Of a stretch of DNA of 64,000 nt, positions 42,034-51,292 are shown one piece after another (position 1 is the first letter of the stretch; the number at the start of each line of letters is the position of its first letter). The position numbers and the translations under genes are program-made. Location: assembly GCA_965140405.1 (NCBI GenBank), contig OZ223208.1:2046001-2110000 (forward strand). The letters are read 5' to 3'. This DNA comes from G963556115 sp963666605 (GTDB taxonomy: Bacteria; Planctomycetota; SZUA-567). The notes beneath the pieces are model-generated. The model searched no databases. It saw only the letters and a list, made by a program, of their open reading frames with translations, and was not told the origin of the DNA.

Positions 42034-43089
42034 ATGGCTAAAATGATGACAGGTGCATACTTACCAGGTAACTCAACCGTGGAATTCAGAGAACTTGAAA
42101 TTCCAACGCCTGGTCATGGAGAGGTTCTTGTTCAGACTGGATCGGCAACAATCTGCGGTAGCGATATCAAGTTTATATATAGAGAGCATTTAGGCGAAGG
42201 TCCATCAGCCTACCAGAATAAAGTATGTAGCCATGAGCCAGCAGGTAGAATTATTCAAACAGGTACTGGGATAAAACGTTTTAAAGAAGGTGATCGAGTT
42301 GCAATTTACCACATATCTGGTTGCGGCGTATGTAATGACTGCCGCCGTGGTTATATGATAAGTTGTACCAGTCCTCTTAGAGCTGCATATGGCTGGCAAA
42401 GAGATGGCGGTATGGCTCCATATATACTAGCAGATGAGAAGGATTGTGTTCTACTTCCTGATTCTCTTTCGTACATTGACGGCTCATGTGTTGCGTGTGG
42501 TTACGGAACAACCTTTGAGGCTATCCTAAAGGTTGGTGTGAGCGGGCTTGATAGGGTACTTGTTGTTGGATTAGGTCCAGTTGGTATGGCATGTCTTCAA
42601 CTTGCAAAAGCTATGGGGGCAAGCAAGACAATTGGTGTTGATGTAAATGAGTCACGTTGTGATATTGTCAAAAAACTCGGTATTGCTGATGTAGTGCTTT
42701 GTGCTAGCAGTGATGAAGCGATAGCAATGATTAAAGAGATAACAGGTGGGCATGGATGTGAAAAATCATTTGACTGCTCTGGTCACCCAGCTGGTCGTCT
42801 TCTTGCTATTCAAGGAGCGCGCAAGTGGGGTAAGATTGCCTTTGTTGGTGAAGGTAATAGAGTTGAATTTGAGCCAAGTCGTGATATTATCCACGACCAA
42901 AAAACAGTTTATGGTTCATGGGTGACAAATATACAGAACATGGAACTTCTTGTTGAAAAACTCGATGAATGGAAAATTAATCCTGAAATTACTGTAACGA
43001 ACAGAATGCCTCTAGAAGATGCTGGAGAAGGCTTCAAGCTTATGGCAAATGGTGAATGCGGTAAGGTTGCCATTACATTTGACATTTAA
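42034..43089 (+). CDS. Zinc-dependent alcohol dehydrogenase (MDR family)
   Basis: The 351-residue enzyme shares the fold of its neighbour but is clearly divergent. It has catalytic CGSDIKF (about residue 43-49), SHEPAG (His-Glu pair, about 69-74), structural zinc CGVCNDC followed by C eight residues on, and nucleotide loop GLGPVGMA (about 182-189). Relatives include threonine and L-iditol dehydrogenases. The ATG at 42034 follows GAAAGG; a TTG 15 nt upstream is less likely. A very strong terminator follows about 150 bp downstream. With the SDR and first dehydrogenase it probably forms a polyol-oxidising set. Confidence 0.9.
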   Translation: MAKMMTGAYLPGNSTVEFRELEIPTPGHGEVLVQTGSATICGSDIKFIYREHLGEGPSAYQNKVCSHEPAGRIIQTGTGIKRFKEGDRVAIYHISGCGVCNDCRRGYMISCTSPLRAAYGWQRDGGMAPYILADEKDCVLLPDSLSYIDGSCVACGYGTTFEAILKVGVSGLDRVLVVGLGPVGMACLQLAKAMGASKTIGVDVNESRCDIVKKLGIADVVLCASSDEAIAMIKEITGGHGCEKSFDCSGHPAGRLLAIQGARKWGKIAFVGEGNRVEFEPSRDIIHDQKTVYGSWVTNIQNMELLVEKLDEWKINPEITVTNRMPLEDAGEGFKLMANGECGKVAITFDI

Positions 43090-43569
43090 ATCCGATTTAT
43101 ATATATAATTGGTTTAAGTCAAGTTAACATTACAAAAATAACTTTTGTTGCTTCGACTGTAAGGAGTAATCGGAACATTTTGATGAGTACACATATGTAG
43201 TCAATATACCATTTAATACTATTACTGTTAATGAATAATAAAATAAAGAGACGAACTGAGCCCAGTTCGTCTCTTTATTTTATACCTGCTTCGTGACTTG
43301 AACCGTCGTCCGATTGATAAAGAGAATTATTGATTAATTTGGACTTAAAAATGATAACCTCATATCTTACAAGTCATATTTTTTTAAAAATATCAAAAAT
43401 AATTAAAAGGGAGTCAAGCATAAGGGTAATTACTGTATAGAGTCCGATAAATTTGACTATATGTCCTATAACTTTAGTCATTAATATATTAATACACTAG
43501 TTAAGTGTTGAAATTAAGTGTTTCATAGTTTTTTGTAAGAAATAGTGATTTAATTAAAGGAAAAGAATT
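43090..43569. other. Intergenic region of 480 bp
   Basis: It contains the terminator at 43241-43280. Downstream of that the sequence is AT-rich and featureless apart from AAAGGA before the doubtful ORF at 43570. Confidence 0.5.
43241..43280 (+). terminator. Intrinsic terminator, 18-bp perfect stem
   Basis: Arms 43241-43258 and 43263-43280 are perfectly complementary around a 4-nt loop, ending in a T-rich arm. It closes the dehydrogenase unit. Confidence 0.9.
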
Positions 43570-43965
43570 ATGAATATAATTGCAAATTTTATAAAAACAA
43601 TTAAGGTCCTTGCTATTACATGTTTGTCACCTGTTGTCAATGAAATAACTGTAATTAATAGGGTTTTTGTTATATTTAATTATGTAAAATATGAATGTTA
43701 CAAAATGAATAGATGGCTTAATATATTCCTTGTATCTAGGTTTGATATAATAGCCGCTAGCAGCGTAAATATGTCTAAAGCTATAAAATGTATTGCTGAG
43801 CGTGAGAATATAGACTTGCTTATAAAGTCTGTTGCTGATCTCGGTACCGTTGCTAGTAAGCGTCCTATAATATGTGCTGATAATAAGCTAATAATTTATC
43901 TTAATCATACTTTATTTTATAAGCTAATAGCGTTCCGGCTAAACATTACGCAGAAATATATTTAA
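43570..43965 (+). CDS. Doubtful hypothetical protein, 131 residues
   Basis: The ORF has an ATG with AAAGGA about 8 nt upstream and runs 131 codons. Its product is Ile/Asn/Lys-rich with some hydrophobic stretches and no recognisable motif or signal peptide. In such AT-rich DNA an ORF of this length is only moderately unlikely by chance. It stands alone before the acidic-protein pair. Confidence 0.35.
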   Translation: MNIIANFIKTIKVLAITCLSPVVNEITVINRVFVIFNYVKYECYKMNRWLNIFLVSRFDIIAASSVNMSKAIKCIAERENIDLLIKSVADLGTVASKRPIICADNKLIIYLNHTLFYKLIAFRLNITQKYI

Positions 43966-44286
43966 CGAATATACAGTTTCATATTTTGTGTAGTTTATAG
44001 CCTTTTTTCAAACGTAAAAATGAACTGTTTATTGATTAAATAACGATCCTAGTTTAGCTGTAAAAAATAATACTAAAACCATAGGTGCTGATATCAATGC
44101 TGTGTTTAGATATGCTCAAACGTTTCATTGATACTTAGTATGTAAGCAAAATAGCTGTAGTATATTCCTGTCATGTGTAATAAAAGAAGTAACTTTAGCA
44201 ATTCTATAATTGTCAAATTAAAGCAAACATAGAATTGCTTCATGATTTAATGTTGTATAAGAATTGTTATTTTGAAAGGAACTAAA
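43966..44286. other. Intergenic region of 321 bp; end duplicated downstream
   Basis: Mostly featureless AT-rich sequence. The last 90 bp (from about 44195) resemble the 90 bp before the second acidic-protein gene (from about 44695), so they belong to the tandem duplication. Confidence 0.5.
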
Positions 44287-44607
44287 ATGAAATACATTGT
44301 TATATTATGTTGTGTTATGTCTTTATTTAATTTTCCGTCATATGCCGTTGGCTTTCCTGAAACATCTGTCGAAGTAAAGTCTGTTGATGAATCATCTGAG
44401 GAGACATCTGAATCTGAATCTGAATCTGAATCTTCTGATGTATCACAAGATGTAGAATCTTCTAACGATTTACTTGAATTGGAATCATCTGAAGAGTCAA
44501 CTGAAGTAGAATCACTTGAAGTATCGCCAGAGTCAGAATCTACGGTAGATTTTTTTGACATTGAATCCACTGATAATATTCCAGTAGAAGAAGGGGAGGG
44601 AAACTAG
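44287..44607 (+). CDS. Small secreted, highly acidic Ser/Glu-rich protein (copy A)
   Basis: The 106-residue product has a signal peptide (MKYIVILCCVMSLFNF, likely cleavage after SYA). A mature part of about 85 residues is built of Ser, Glu, Val and Asp with about 30 acidic residues and one Lys. Short ES/EVS units recur (SEETSESESES, LEVSPESES) and the end reads FFDIEST, then EEGEGN. No enzyme motif or sorting signal is seen. GAAAGGA precedes the ATG; an in-frame TTG 15 nt upstream is less likely. It is paralogous to the next gene, and I recognise no known family. Confidence 0.7.
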   Translation: MKYIVILCCVMSLFNFPSYAVGFPETSVEVKSVDESSEETSESESESESSDVSQDVESSNDLLELESSEESTEVESLEVSPESESTVDFFDIESTDNIPVEEGEGN

Positions 44608-44786
44608 AGTACAAGCTATTTGTAATATCAATATTACACTTGAAATATTAGGTAATTGCGAGCTTGGTATTAGTAATACAAATCCCCTATGGTTTTAGTA
44701 ATTCTGTAAATTGTAAAATTAATATATTTATAGGATTGTTTGATGTTTTAGTGTTGTTTATTAAATTAATTTTGAAAGGAATTATA

Positions 44787-45110
44787 ATGAAATATGTTGT
44801 TATGTTATTTTGCGTTATGTCTCTATTTATTATTCCGTCATATTGCTCAGATCTAAATGAGACATTCATTGAAGTGAAGTCTTTTGATGGATCATCTGAA
44901 TCAGAATCAACTATGGAGTCATCTGAATCAGAATATACTGAGGTATCACAAGATGCAGAGCTTTATACCGATTCACTAGAAGTGCAATCAACTGAAGATT
45001 CACCTGAGGCAGAATCATCTGAAGTTTCACCAGAGGTCGAGTCTTCTATGGATTCTTTTGACATAGAGTCCTCTGATCTTACACCAATAGAAGATGTCCA
45101 GGAAAACTAG
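44787..45110 (+). CDS. Small secreted, highly acidic Ser/Glu-rich protein (copy B)
   Basis: The 107-residue paralogue of the preceding gene has the same signal peptide pattern (MKYVVMLFCVMSLFII, then PSYCS), the same opening ETFIEVKSFDGSS, and the same end (EVSPEVESSMDSFDIESS). The repeat region between them has diverged. Position 24 or so is a Cys in SYCSD, so lipidation cannot be excluded, although the spacing is poor. GAAAGGA precedes the ATG at 44787; the longer frame from 44664 is intergenic sequence. Similar 5' and 3' flanks around both copies indicate a tandem duplication of a whole transcription unit. Confidence 0.7.
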   Translation: MKYVVMLFCVMSLFIIPSYCSDLNETFIEVKSFDGSSESESTMESSESEYTEVSQDAELYTDSLEVQSTEDSPEAESSEVSPEVESSMDSFDIESSDLTPIEDVQEN

Positions 45111-45125
45111 AGCACCATTTGTTTA

Positions 45126-45171
45126 GCAAGCTCAATATCGCACAAGAATTATTTGGTGATTGCGAGCTTGC
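45126..45171 (+). terminator. Probable terminator of acidic-protein copy B
   Basis: GCAAGCTC (45126-45133) pairs with GAGCTTGC (45164-45171), a long-loop stem followed by TCCTTTAAAATTTT. A weaker equivalent (CAAGCT with AGCTTG) follows copy A. Confidence 0.45.
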
Positions 45172-45405
45172 TCCTTTAAAATTTTGCTTAACTAATTTTA
45201 TGGTATTTTTCTTTCTCAGAATCTTAATTCATTTAATTAAGATTTCCTAGAGTTCTTACTCTAAATGTATGTTTACTCGTACCCTGATTTCAATATTGCG
45301 AAAGAGCTCAATTTGTAATGCTAATGGATTTTGTCTTTAACGTTAGTATAAATACAGTCATGTATAATATGAAGTATCATTCATATAGCTCTTTAAAAGC
45401 AATCC

Positions 45406-46923
45406 TTAATTCTCTGGGGTATAATCTTCAGAGAAACTGCCTACTGAAAGTTTTATTATATCGGTCTTGGTTATGTCCTTGATCTTTTTATTGCAAATAA
45501 GACGATTTTTCGCTAACACTGCAACTCTATCGCATATTCCCATTATTTCATCAATATCTGATGATATGATTATTATAGATACACCTTTCTGCACTAAATT
45601 ACATATAGAATTGTATATGTCAATTTTACTTGCTATATCGATGTTTCTTGTGGGCTCATCAAAAATAAATATTTTTTCACGGCTCATTATCCATTTTGCT
45701 ATAATTGCCTTTTGTTGGTGCCCACTGCTATAATCAAGAATGTTGGTACTGGAGGACTGATAAGGGATGTTGAACTTTGAGATGTAGTCATATACCGACT
45801 GTTGAAGATACATTGAGTTAATGGATAAAAAACTTGAAAATCTTTTCATAGATGGAAATGCAATATTTTCAATAATGTCTAGATAGTTAAATATGGATGA
45901 GGAAAGTCTATCTTCAGGTATCATGGCAATACCATTTTTTATTGCCTCCGCCGGGGAAGAAATATTGACTGGGTTGCCATTAATAAGATAGCTATCTACA
46001 GAATACGGCGCAAAACCAAATAGGCAGTGTGCAAGTAAAGTACGACCTGAACCAGCAAGACCAGTTACGCCGAGAATTTCACCCTTTCTTAATTCAAGGC
46101 TGATGTTGTTTAATATCCCAAGGCTATTGAGGTTTTTTACTGAAAGAACAGGTTTGCCGATAGGTACCTTTAACTTTGGATATCTCTTGATTCCGTAGCC
46201 TGTACTTAGAAGGTTAATTATATCCTGCTCACTAGAAGAATTAACCGGCATCGTCTTTATTTGAGTGCCGTTTTTTAAGATAGTCACCTTATCTGCAACC
46301 TGCAGAACATCATGTAGACTATGAGTAATACAAAAAATCCCAATTCCTTTCTTCGTGAGCTTCGCAATAATTCGAAAAATAATCTCTTTCTCTGATTCCA
46401 TTAATCCTGAAAATAAATCATCAAAAATCATAATATCACAATTTGATATATATGCCCTACAAATTTTTAAAATTTGCTTTTGGGCATATCCTAATTCTGA
46501 TATGTTGTCATTGATATCGAAAGGAAGCTTGAACTCCTCAACAAGTTCTCTGCTCATCGAATATAACTTTTCGTAATCAATTGTTTTTAAAAGTCTATTT
46601 TTGTAAGGGATCTTACCAAAGAAAATATTTTCAGGTATTGATAGCATTTTGAAAATACTTGAATCATGTTTTAGGTACAGTGTGCTATTAGAAAGTTGCA
46701 ATAAAGTATATTTATCAGAGACTTTTTCACTCTTAAAATAAATCTGTCCAGAGTCTGCTTCAGTATCTCCGCTCGCCAAATGCATCAGCAAACTCTTACC
46801 AGAGCCATTCTCTCCCATTAAAACATGTACTTCACCTGGGTATAAATCAAGTGTTATGTTTATTAGCTCAAAGTTATTAATTTTCTTATTAATACCTTCT
46901 AGCTTTAGTAGAGGGACACTCAT
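45406..46923 (-). CDS. Divergent orphan CUT2-type ABC ATPase (RbsA-like)
   Basis: A 505-residue tandem ATPase. NBD1 has an intact Walker A (GENGSGKS, about residue 37-44), but its signature region is LGYAQKQ and its Walker B ends FDD where FDE is expected, so the catalytic Glu is replaced by Asp. NBD2 has a degenerate Walker A (GLAGSGRT), the signature YSSGHQQK in place of LSGGNQQK, and an intact FDEPTRNIDIASK. No permease or binding-protein gene adjoins it. The ATG at 46923 has GGAG 8 nt upstream; the longer frame to 46998 would overlap the regulator. It lies 25 bp after the DeoR-type gene, probably in one operon. Confidence 0.87.
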   Translation of the reverse strand: MSVPLLKLEGINKKINNFELINITLDLYPGEVHVLMGENGSGKSLLMHLASGDTEADSGQIYFKSEKVSDKYTLLQLSNSTLYLKHDSSIFKMLSIPENIFFGKIPYKNRLLKTIDYEKLYSMSRELVEEFKLPFDINDNISELGYAQKQILKICRAYISNCDIMIFDDLFSGLMESEKEIIFRIIAKLTKKGIGIFCITHSLHDVLQVADKVTILKNGTQIKTMPVNSSSEQDIINLLSTGYGIKRYPKLKVPIGKPVLSVKNLNSLGILNNISLELRKGEILGVTGLAGSGRTLLAHCLFGFAPYSVDSYLINGNPVNISSPAEAIKNGIAMIPEDRLSSSIFNYLDIIENIAFPSMKRFSSFLSINSMYLQQSVYDYISKFNIPYQSSSTNILDYSSGHQQKAIIAKWIMSREKIFIFDEPTRNIDIASKIDIYNSICNLVQKGVSIIIISSDIDEIMGICDRVAVLAKNRLICNKKIKDITKTDIIKLSVGSFSEDYTPEN

Positions 46924-46948
46924 TATATTATCTCCATAATAGAAAATT

Positions 46949-47728
46949 TTAATCTTCGTATATATCCATTGATGTGTAAAGCTGAGTGTCATGCTCAAAT
47001 ATTTGTTTTTTAAACTTATCCTCTAGGGTGGAACTTGTAATAATTTTGTCGGGAAAATCGATGTCACATATTTTGAAAAAAGAATCTGTGTCAAAGTTGT
47101 CAGCTAAGCATATGATGGTTTTGGTCTTTGCTTTAGTGAATGCTTGTTGGATTAGTGATGCTTTATCAATAGAAGAAACGCTTATTCCATTTTCAAGAGA
47201 AATTGCATCAACTTCAATAAAGATATGATTGATATGAAAACAATCTAGGTTGTTTTGAGTAAGTTGACCATATAGAGCTGTTTCAGATAGTGTTCCTCCT
47301 AGAATTATTAACTTATTCGTAAAAGACTGTGAGAATTCAGAAGCAACAAAGATATCATTGGTAAGAACGGTCAAATTATTACGAGTACAAAGTTTTTTTG
47401 CAATTTGTCTGTTTGTGGGGCCGTCTGTAAGCATTATTGTTTCACCATCTGAAATTAAGTGGTAAGCGATACCCGCAATATGGATCTGCTCTTGAACCGT
47501 TTTTTTGTCATATATTGTGGTTGCCTTTGGAATAATCTCTGGTTCAGGCTCATTTAGGACAGCTCCGCCATGTATACGTTCTAGAAATCCCTCATTTTCT
47601 AATGACTCCAAGTCCTTTCTAATTGTTACTTCTGAAACTCCTAAAAGTGTGCTTAGCTTGACTACAGCTACTTGGTTATTTTCTATAAGGTATTCTTTAA
47701 TAATTCGTTTTCTTTCAGTTGCAAACAT
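46949..47728 (-). CDS. DeoR-family transcriptional regulator
   Basis: The 259-residue repressor has an N-terminal winged helix (VVKLSTLLGVSEVTIRKDLE, about residue 22-41, then IHGGAVL) and a DeoRC sensor domain related to ribose-5-phosphate isomerase (MLTDGPTNRQIAKKL, about 98-112). Such regulators respond to phosphorylated sugars. It is the first gene of a two-gene operon with the orphan ATPase. It is divergent from the ChvE-type binding-protein gene at 48157, so either could be its target. Confidence 0.9.
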   Translation of the reverse strand: MFATERKRIIKEYLIENNQVAVVKLSTLLGVSEVTIRKDLESLENEGFLERIHGGAVLNEPEPEIIPKATTIYDKKTVQEQIHIAGIAYHLISDGETIMLTDGPTNRQIAKKLCTRNNLTVLTNDIFVASEFSQSFTNKLIILGGTLSETALYGQLTQNNLDCFHINHIFIEVDAISLENGISVSSIDKASLIQQAFTKAKTKTIICLADNFDTDSFFKICDIDFPDKIITSSTLEDKFKKQIFEHDTQLYTSMDIYED

Positions 47729-48156
47729 GAAATCACCTCTTTTTTTGTTTTCTTATTTTTTTTAATAATAGTTTATAACATTATACTATACAAAAGGATA
47801 TTAAGCAATTAAACAATCAATTCATAACTAAATGAAGAAAAAAATAAGAAAAAGAAAGTTGTAAATTTGCATTAGACTTAATATGTGGTATTATGTAATT
47901 AGTTGTTGACGAATGTAACCAAAGCGTAATCTTTTATACTTGGTATTTGATATTTTCTCAAATACTTTTACGGCTTCATGGAAGCTGAGAATCATCTTGC
48001 GTTATATTTGTTTAAATTTATAGATAATTTGTTTATCAATAAAGAGTCATTAATAAATGCTAATATAGCATTTGGTTTTTAATGTTTTGTTGTCGTTTTA
48101 TTTTTATGTATTGTTGTAGTTTTTTTTATGTGTGGTTGTTAAAATAGGAGAAGCAA
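47729..48156. other. Divergent regulatory region of 428 bp
   Basis: AT-rich region between the DeoR-type gene (-) and the ChvE-like gene (+). It holds a T/G-rich leader just before the binding-protein start. I see no strong hairpin, ORF or convincing promoter pair; TATTAT at about 47889 is a weak -10 candidate. Confidence 0.45.
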
Positions 48157-49230
48157 ATGAAAAAGAGTAGAATTTTCTTACTTGCATTGGCTATGATTTC
48201 TTTGGTTATAGGTTTTGGTAGTAGTAAATCTATAGCAGGAGAAGGGTTTGTTGGTATTTCAATGCCTACTAAGTCCAGTGAAAGATGGATTAAAGACGGC
48301 GAAGCAATGAAAAAATATCTTGAAGAGCGTGGTTATAAAGTAGATCTTCAGTATGCAGAAGATGATATTCCAACTCAGAAATCTCAAATTGAAAATATGC
48401 TTGTAAAGGGTGCGAAAGTTCTAGTTATTGCTGCAATTGACGGTTCAACTTTATCTTCAACTCTAGATATGGCAGCAAAAGATGGGGTGAAAATTATATC
48501 TTATGACAGACTTCTTGTTAATACTGGTGGTGTAAGCTATTATGCAACATTTGATAACTTCCTAGTTGGTGTACAACAGGCTAAATCTCTAGTTGCTGGT
48601 CTTGAAGAAAGATTTGAGCCTCCTTACAATGTTGAACTATTTGGTGGTTCTCCAGATGATACAAATTCAGGTTATTTCTGGAATGGCGCAATGAGTGTTC
48701 TTCAACCATTGATCGATAAAGGCGAGATAGTTATAGTTTCTGGTCAAACTGATTTTGATCAAGCTGCTACTCTTCGTTGGGATGGTGCTGTTGCACAGCA
48801 ACGTATGGATGCGCTACTCACTGCAAACTATACTGATGGTACTACTAAAGTACAAGGTGTGCTTTCTCCATATGATGGTATCTCAGTTGGTATTATCTCT
48901 GCACTAAAATCTGGTGGTTATACTGTTGAAAGTGGTGAATTCCCAATCGTTACTGGTCAGGATGCTGAAGCTGCATCAGTAAAACTTATTAGAAATGGCG
49001 AACAGTATGCTACTATATTCAAAGATACAAGAGTACTAGCAGAAGTTGCTGCTAATATGGTTGACTGTGTTCTTGCTGGTCAAGAACCAGAAATTAATGA
49101 CACTAAAACGTATAATAACAACGTTAAAATTGTTCCATCATTCCTTTGTTCACCTTATATTATCTATAATGATGATATTCAAGAGCTTCTCATTGGTTCT
49201 GGTTATCTAACAGAAGAAGACTTGAAATAG
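48157..49230 (+). CDS. chvE: ChvE-type multiple-monosaccharide binding protein
   Basis: The 357-residue protein has a signal peptide (about 1-28, cleavage near IAG-E). It starts with the ChvE pattern VGISMPTKSSERWIKDG, followed by LQYAEDDIPTQKSQIENM, IAAIDGSTL, ISYDRLL, VELFGGSPDDTN and VTGQDAEAAS. ChvE-family proteins bind several aldoses (galactose, glucose, arabinose and others) and, in Agrobacterium, also serve as a chemotaxis and virulence co-receptor. Length and downstream gene order (ATPase, permease) match chvE-gguA-gguB. AGGAG lies before the ATG. A hairpin at 49272-49312 separates it from the ATPase gene. Confidence 0.92.
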   Translation: MKKSRIFLLALAMISLVIGFGSSKSIAGEGFVGISMPTKSSERWIKDGEAMKKYLEERGYKVDLQYAEDDIPTQKSQIENMLVKGAKVLVIAAIDGSTLSSTLDMAAKDGVKIISYDRLLVNTGGVSYYATFDNFLVGVQQAKSLVAGLEERFEPPYNVELFGGSPDDTNSGYFWNGAMSVLQPLIDKGEIVIVSGQTDFDQAATLRWDGAVAQQRMDALLTANYTDGTTKVQGVLSPYDGISVGIISALKSGGYTVESGEFPIVTGQDAEAASVKLIRNGEQYATIFKDTRVLAEVAANMVDCVLAGQEPEINDTKTYNNNVKIVPSFLCSPYIIYNDDIQELLIGSGYLTEEDLK

Positions 49231-49753
49231 TATTGTTTTAACGTGTCAAGGTGTTACTATATTACTGATTAAATAATGAAGAAGTCCCTCATTTAGATAC
49301 TTCTTCATTATTATCTGCTGTAAATAAATATGCAATTTAGCCTTTATTCCAATATTTTTATTCAGCATGAATACATCTAAAATGGAATAGTATTAATAAA
49401 CGCACACATAAGTTATAAAAATAAATTGCAGTTTTGTACAAAAATAACCAGTACTCTTAATTAGTAATAACTAAATATAAACTCTACTGATTTGGTGGTA
49501 ATATTTGTGGGGAATGATTGAGCTTATTACGTAATACCAAGTCATAGTATCAATTAATTTGAGTGCTTGTTTATAATTGCATAATCAACTTTGAAGGTCT
49601 TTCTTCTAATTATTTATATACGTTATATTGTTGTCACTTACTTTGGTACTGTTATTTATGTGTACCAGAATAGGGTTTGTGTGGACAAATTTGCAGTGTA
49701 TTATAATTATCAAGGATTCCTTTATACAAATAAATGATAATAGGAGTGAAAGT
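49231..49753. other. Intercistronic gap of 523 bp
   Basis: It holds the hairpin at 49272-49312 and then AT-rich sequence without ORFs bearing a ribosome-binding site. A second promoter for the ATPase-permease pair may lie here but I could not single one out. Confidence 0.45.
49272..49312 (+). terminator. Hairpin after the ChvE-type gene
   Basis: Arms 49272-49285 and 49299-49312 pair perfectly (14 bp). The 3' arm ends in ATTATT, a modest U-run. It probably limits transcription into the ATPase gene. Confidence 0.7.
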
Positions 49754-51292
49754 ATGGCTGAATATATTCTAGAGATGAATAATATCACAAAAACTTTCCC
49801 AGGAGTGAAGGCGTTAAATAACGTAAATTTCCAGGTTAAAAAAAATCATATACACGCATTAGTTGGAGAAAACGGTGCTGGTAAATCTACACTTATGAAG
49901 GTATTGAGTGGTATACATACATTCGGATCATATGAAGGTGATATCGTTTTTGAAGGGGATGTCTGTAAATTTAAAGATATTAAAGAGAGTGAAGCTAAGG
50001 GGATAGCAATTATTCACCAAGAATTAGCATTGATCCCTAGTTTGTCAATTGCTGAAAACGTCTTTTTAGGAAATGAGCAGGCAACAAACTATGTCATAGA
50101 TTGGAATCAAACAAAACTAAAAACGTTAGCAATGTTTGAAAAAGTTGGACTTGTTGAAGATCCATCAACACTGGTAAGAAATATCGGTATGGGTAAACAA
50201 CAGCTTGTTGAGATCATTAAAGCAATTTCAAAAGATGTTAAGTTATTGATATTGGATGAGCCGACTGCTGCGCTTAATGAAAAAGACTCTGATCATCTTC
50301 TTGAGTTGTTGGTTGAGTTAAAAAGTCATGGTATTACAAGTATCATTATATCGCATAAGCTTAATGAAGTAACAGCTGTTGCTGACGATATAACAATCTT
50401 GCGAGATGGTATGACAATCGAAACGCTTGTAAAAGGTGTGGATGAAATTACCGAACAGCGAATAATTAAAGGAATGGTAGGACGTGAGCTGACAAATAGA
50501 TTCCCAAAGCGAGAACACAAAGTAGGAGAGGTCTATTTCGAAGTTAAGGATTGGAATGCTTTTGATCCACTGATTAACTCAAAACAGTCATTACGTGATA
50601 TTAATATTAATATTAGGCGAGGTGAGGTCGTTGGTATTTCTGGTCTTATGGGGGCAGGTCGAACTGAACTTGCAATGAGTATCTTTGGGAAGTCCTATGG
50701 ACATAAGATATCTGGTAGGCTTTTTAAAAATGGTCAAGAATTAGTGCTTCGAAATATACCTGAATCAATTGAAAATGGTGTTGTTTATGCAACTGAAGAC
50801 AGAAAACAAGCAGGGCTTATTTTGAATGATGATATCAAGAGAAATATTAGTCTAGCATCACTAAGGAAGCTCAGAAAACGCACTGTTATTGATAAAAATA
50901 AAGAGGTTATGGTTGCTGAGGAATATCGTAAAAAGATTAACATCAAAACACCTAGTGTGCATCAGAACGTGAACAACCTTTCGGGTGGTAATCAGCAAAA
51001 AGTTGTATTTAGTAAATGGATATACGCTAATCCGGATGTATTAATTTTAGATGAACCAACAAGAGGTATCGATGTTGGTGCTAAATATGAAATATATAGC
51101 ATTATTAATGAACTTGCTGAGGAAGGTAAGTGTATTCTAATGATTTCATCAGAACTACCTGAAATTCTCGGTATGTGTGATCGAATATACATTATGAATG
51201 AAGGGAGAATTGTGGGTGAGATGAATTCAGACAAGGCTTGTCAGGAGAGCATAATGCAATGCATTATGGAGAGCAATAAGGAGGTTTTATGA
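49754..51292 (+). CDS. mmsA: Multiple-monosaccharide ABC transporter ATPase (GguA/MmsA)
   Basis: A 512-residue tandem ATPase. NBD1 has GENGAGKST (about residue 37-45), the signature region IGMGKQQ, and LILDEPTAAL. NBD2 has GLMGAGRTE, LSGGNQQK and LILDEPTRGIDVGAK. A slightly longer inter-domain segment and the 512-residue length match GguA. The ATG at 49754 has AGGAG 7 nt upstream; the longer frame from 49628 adds a spurious hydrophobic stretch. Its stop overlaps the permease start by 4 nt (ATGA). Confidence 0.93.
   Translation: MAEYILEMNNITKTFPGVKALNNVNFQVKKNHIHALVGENGAGKSTLMKVLSGIHTFGSYEGDIVFEGDVCKFKDIKESEAKGIAIIHQELALIPSLSIAENVFLGNEQATNYVIDWNQTKLKTLAMFEKVGLVEDPSTLVRNIGMGKQQLVEIIKAISKDVKLLILDEPTAALNEKDSDHLLELLVELKSHGITSIIISHKLNEVTAVADDITILRDGMTIETLVKGVDEITEQRIIKGMVGRELTNRFPKREHKVGEVYFEVKDWNAFDPLINSKQSLRDININIRRGEVVGISGLMGAGRTELAMSIFGKSYGHKISGRLFKNGQELVLRNIPESIENGVVYATEDRKQAGLILNDDIKRNISLASLRKLRKRTVIDKNKEVMVAEEYRKKINIKTPSVHQNVNNLSGGNQQKVVFSKWIYANPDVLILDEPTRGIDVGAKYEIYSIINELAEEGKCILMISSELPEILGMCDRIYIMNEGRIVGEMNSDKACQESIMQCIMESNKEVL

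Larger units (their letters stand above)
44195..45171 (+). repeat. Diverged tandem duplication of about 0.5 kb
   Basis: Unit A runs from about 44195 to 44667 and unit B from about 44695 to 45171. Shared blocks are TTAG.AATTCT upstream, TTTGAAAGGA at the ribosome-binding site, the signal-peptide codons, the gene end with ACTAGAG, and the trailing GATTGCGAGCTTG/AATTGCGAGCTTG element. Spacing agrees throughout. Confidence 0.6.

Noticed and set aside
40894..43089. Recent tandem duplication of the two zinc dehydrogenases
   Set aside because: Apart from shared family motifs the two proteins differ along their whole length, so they are separate family members, not recent duplicates.
44247..44570. 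Antisense 107-codon ORF rich in Ser and Asp opposite acidic-protein copy A
   Set aside because: It is the mirror of the GAATCT/GAATCA repeats on the other strand. The + frame has a signal peptide, a Shine-Dalgarno and a conserved paralogue; this frame has none of them.
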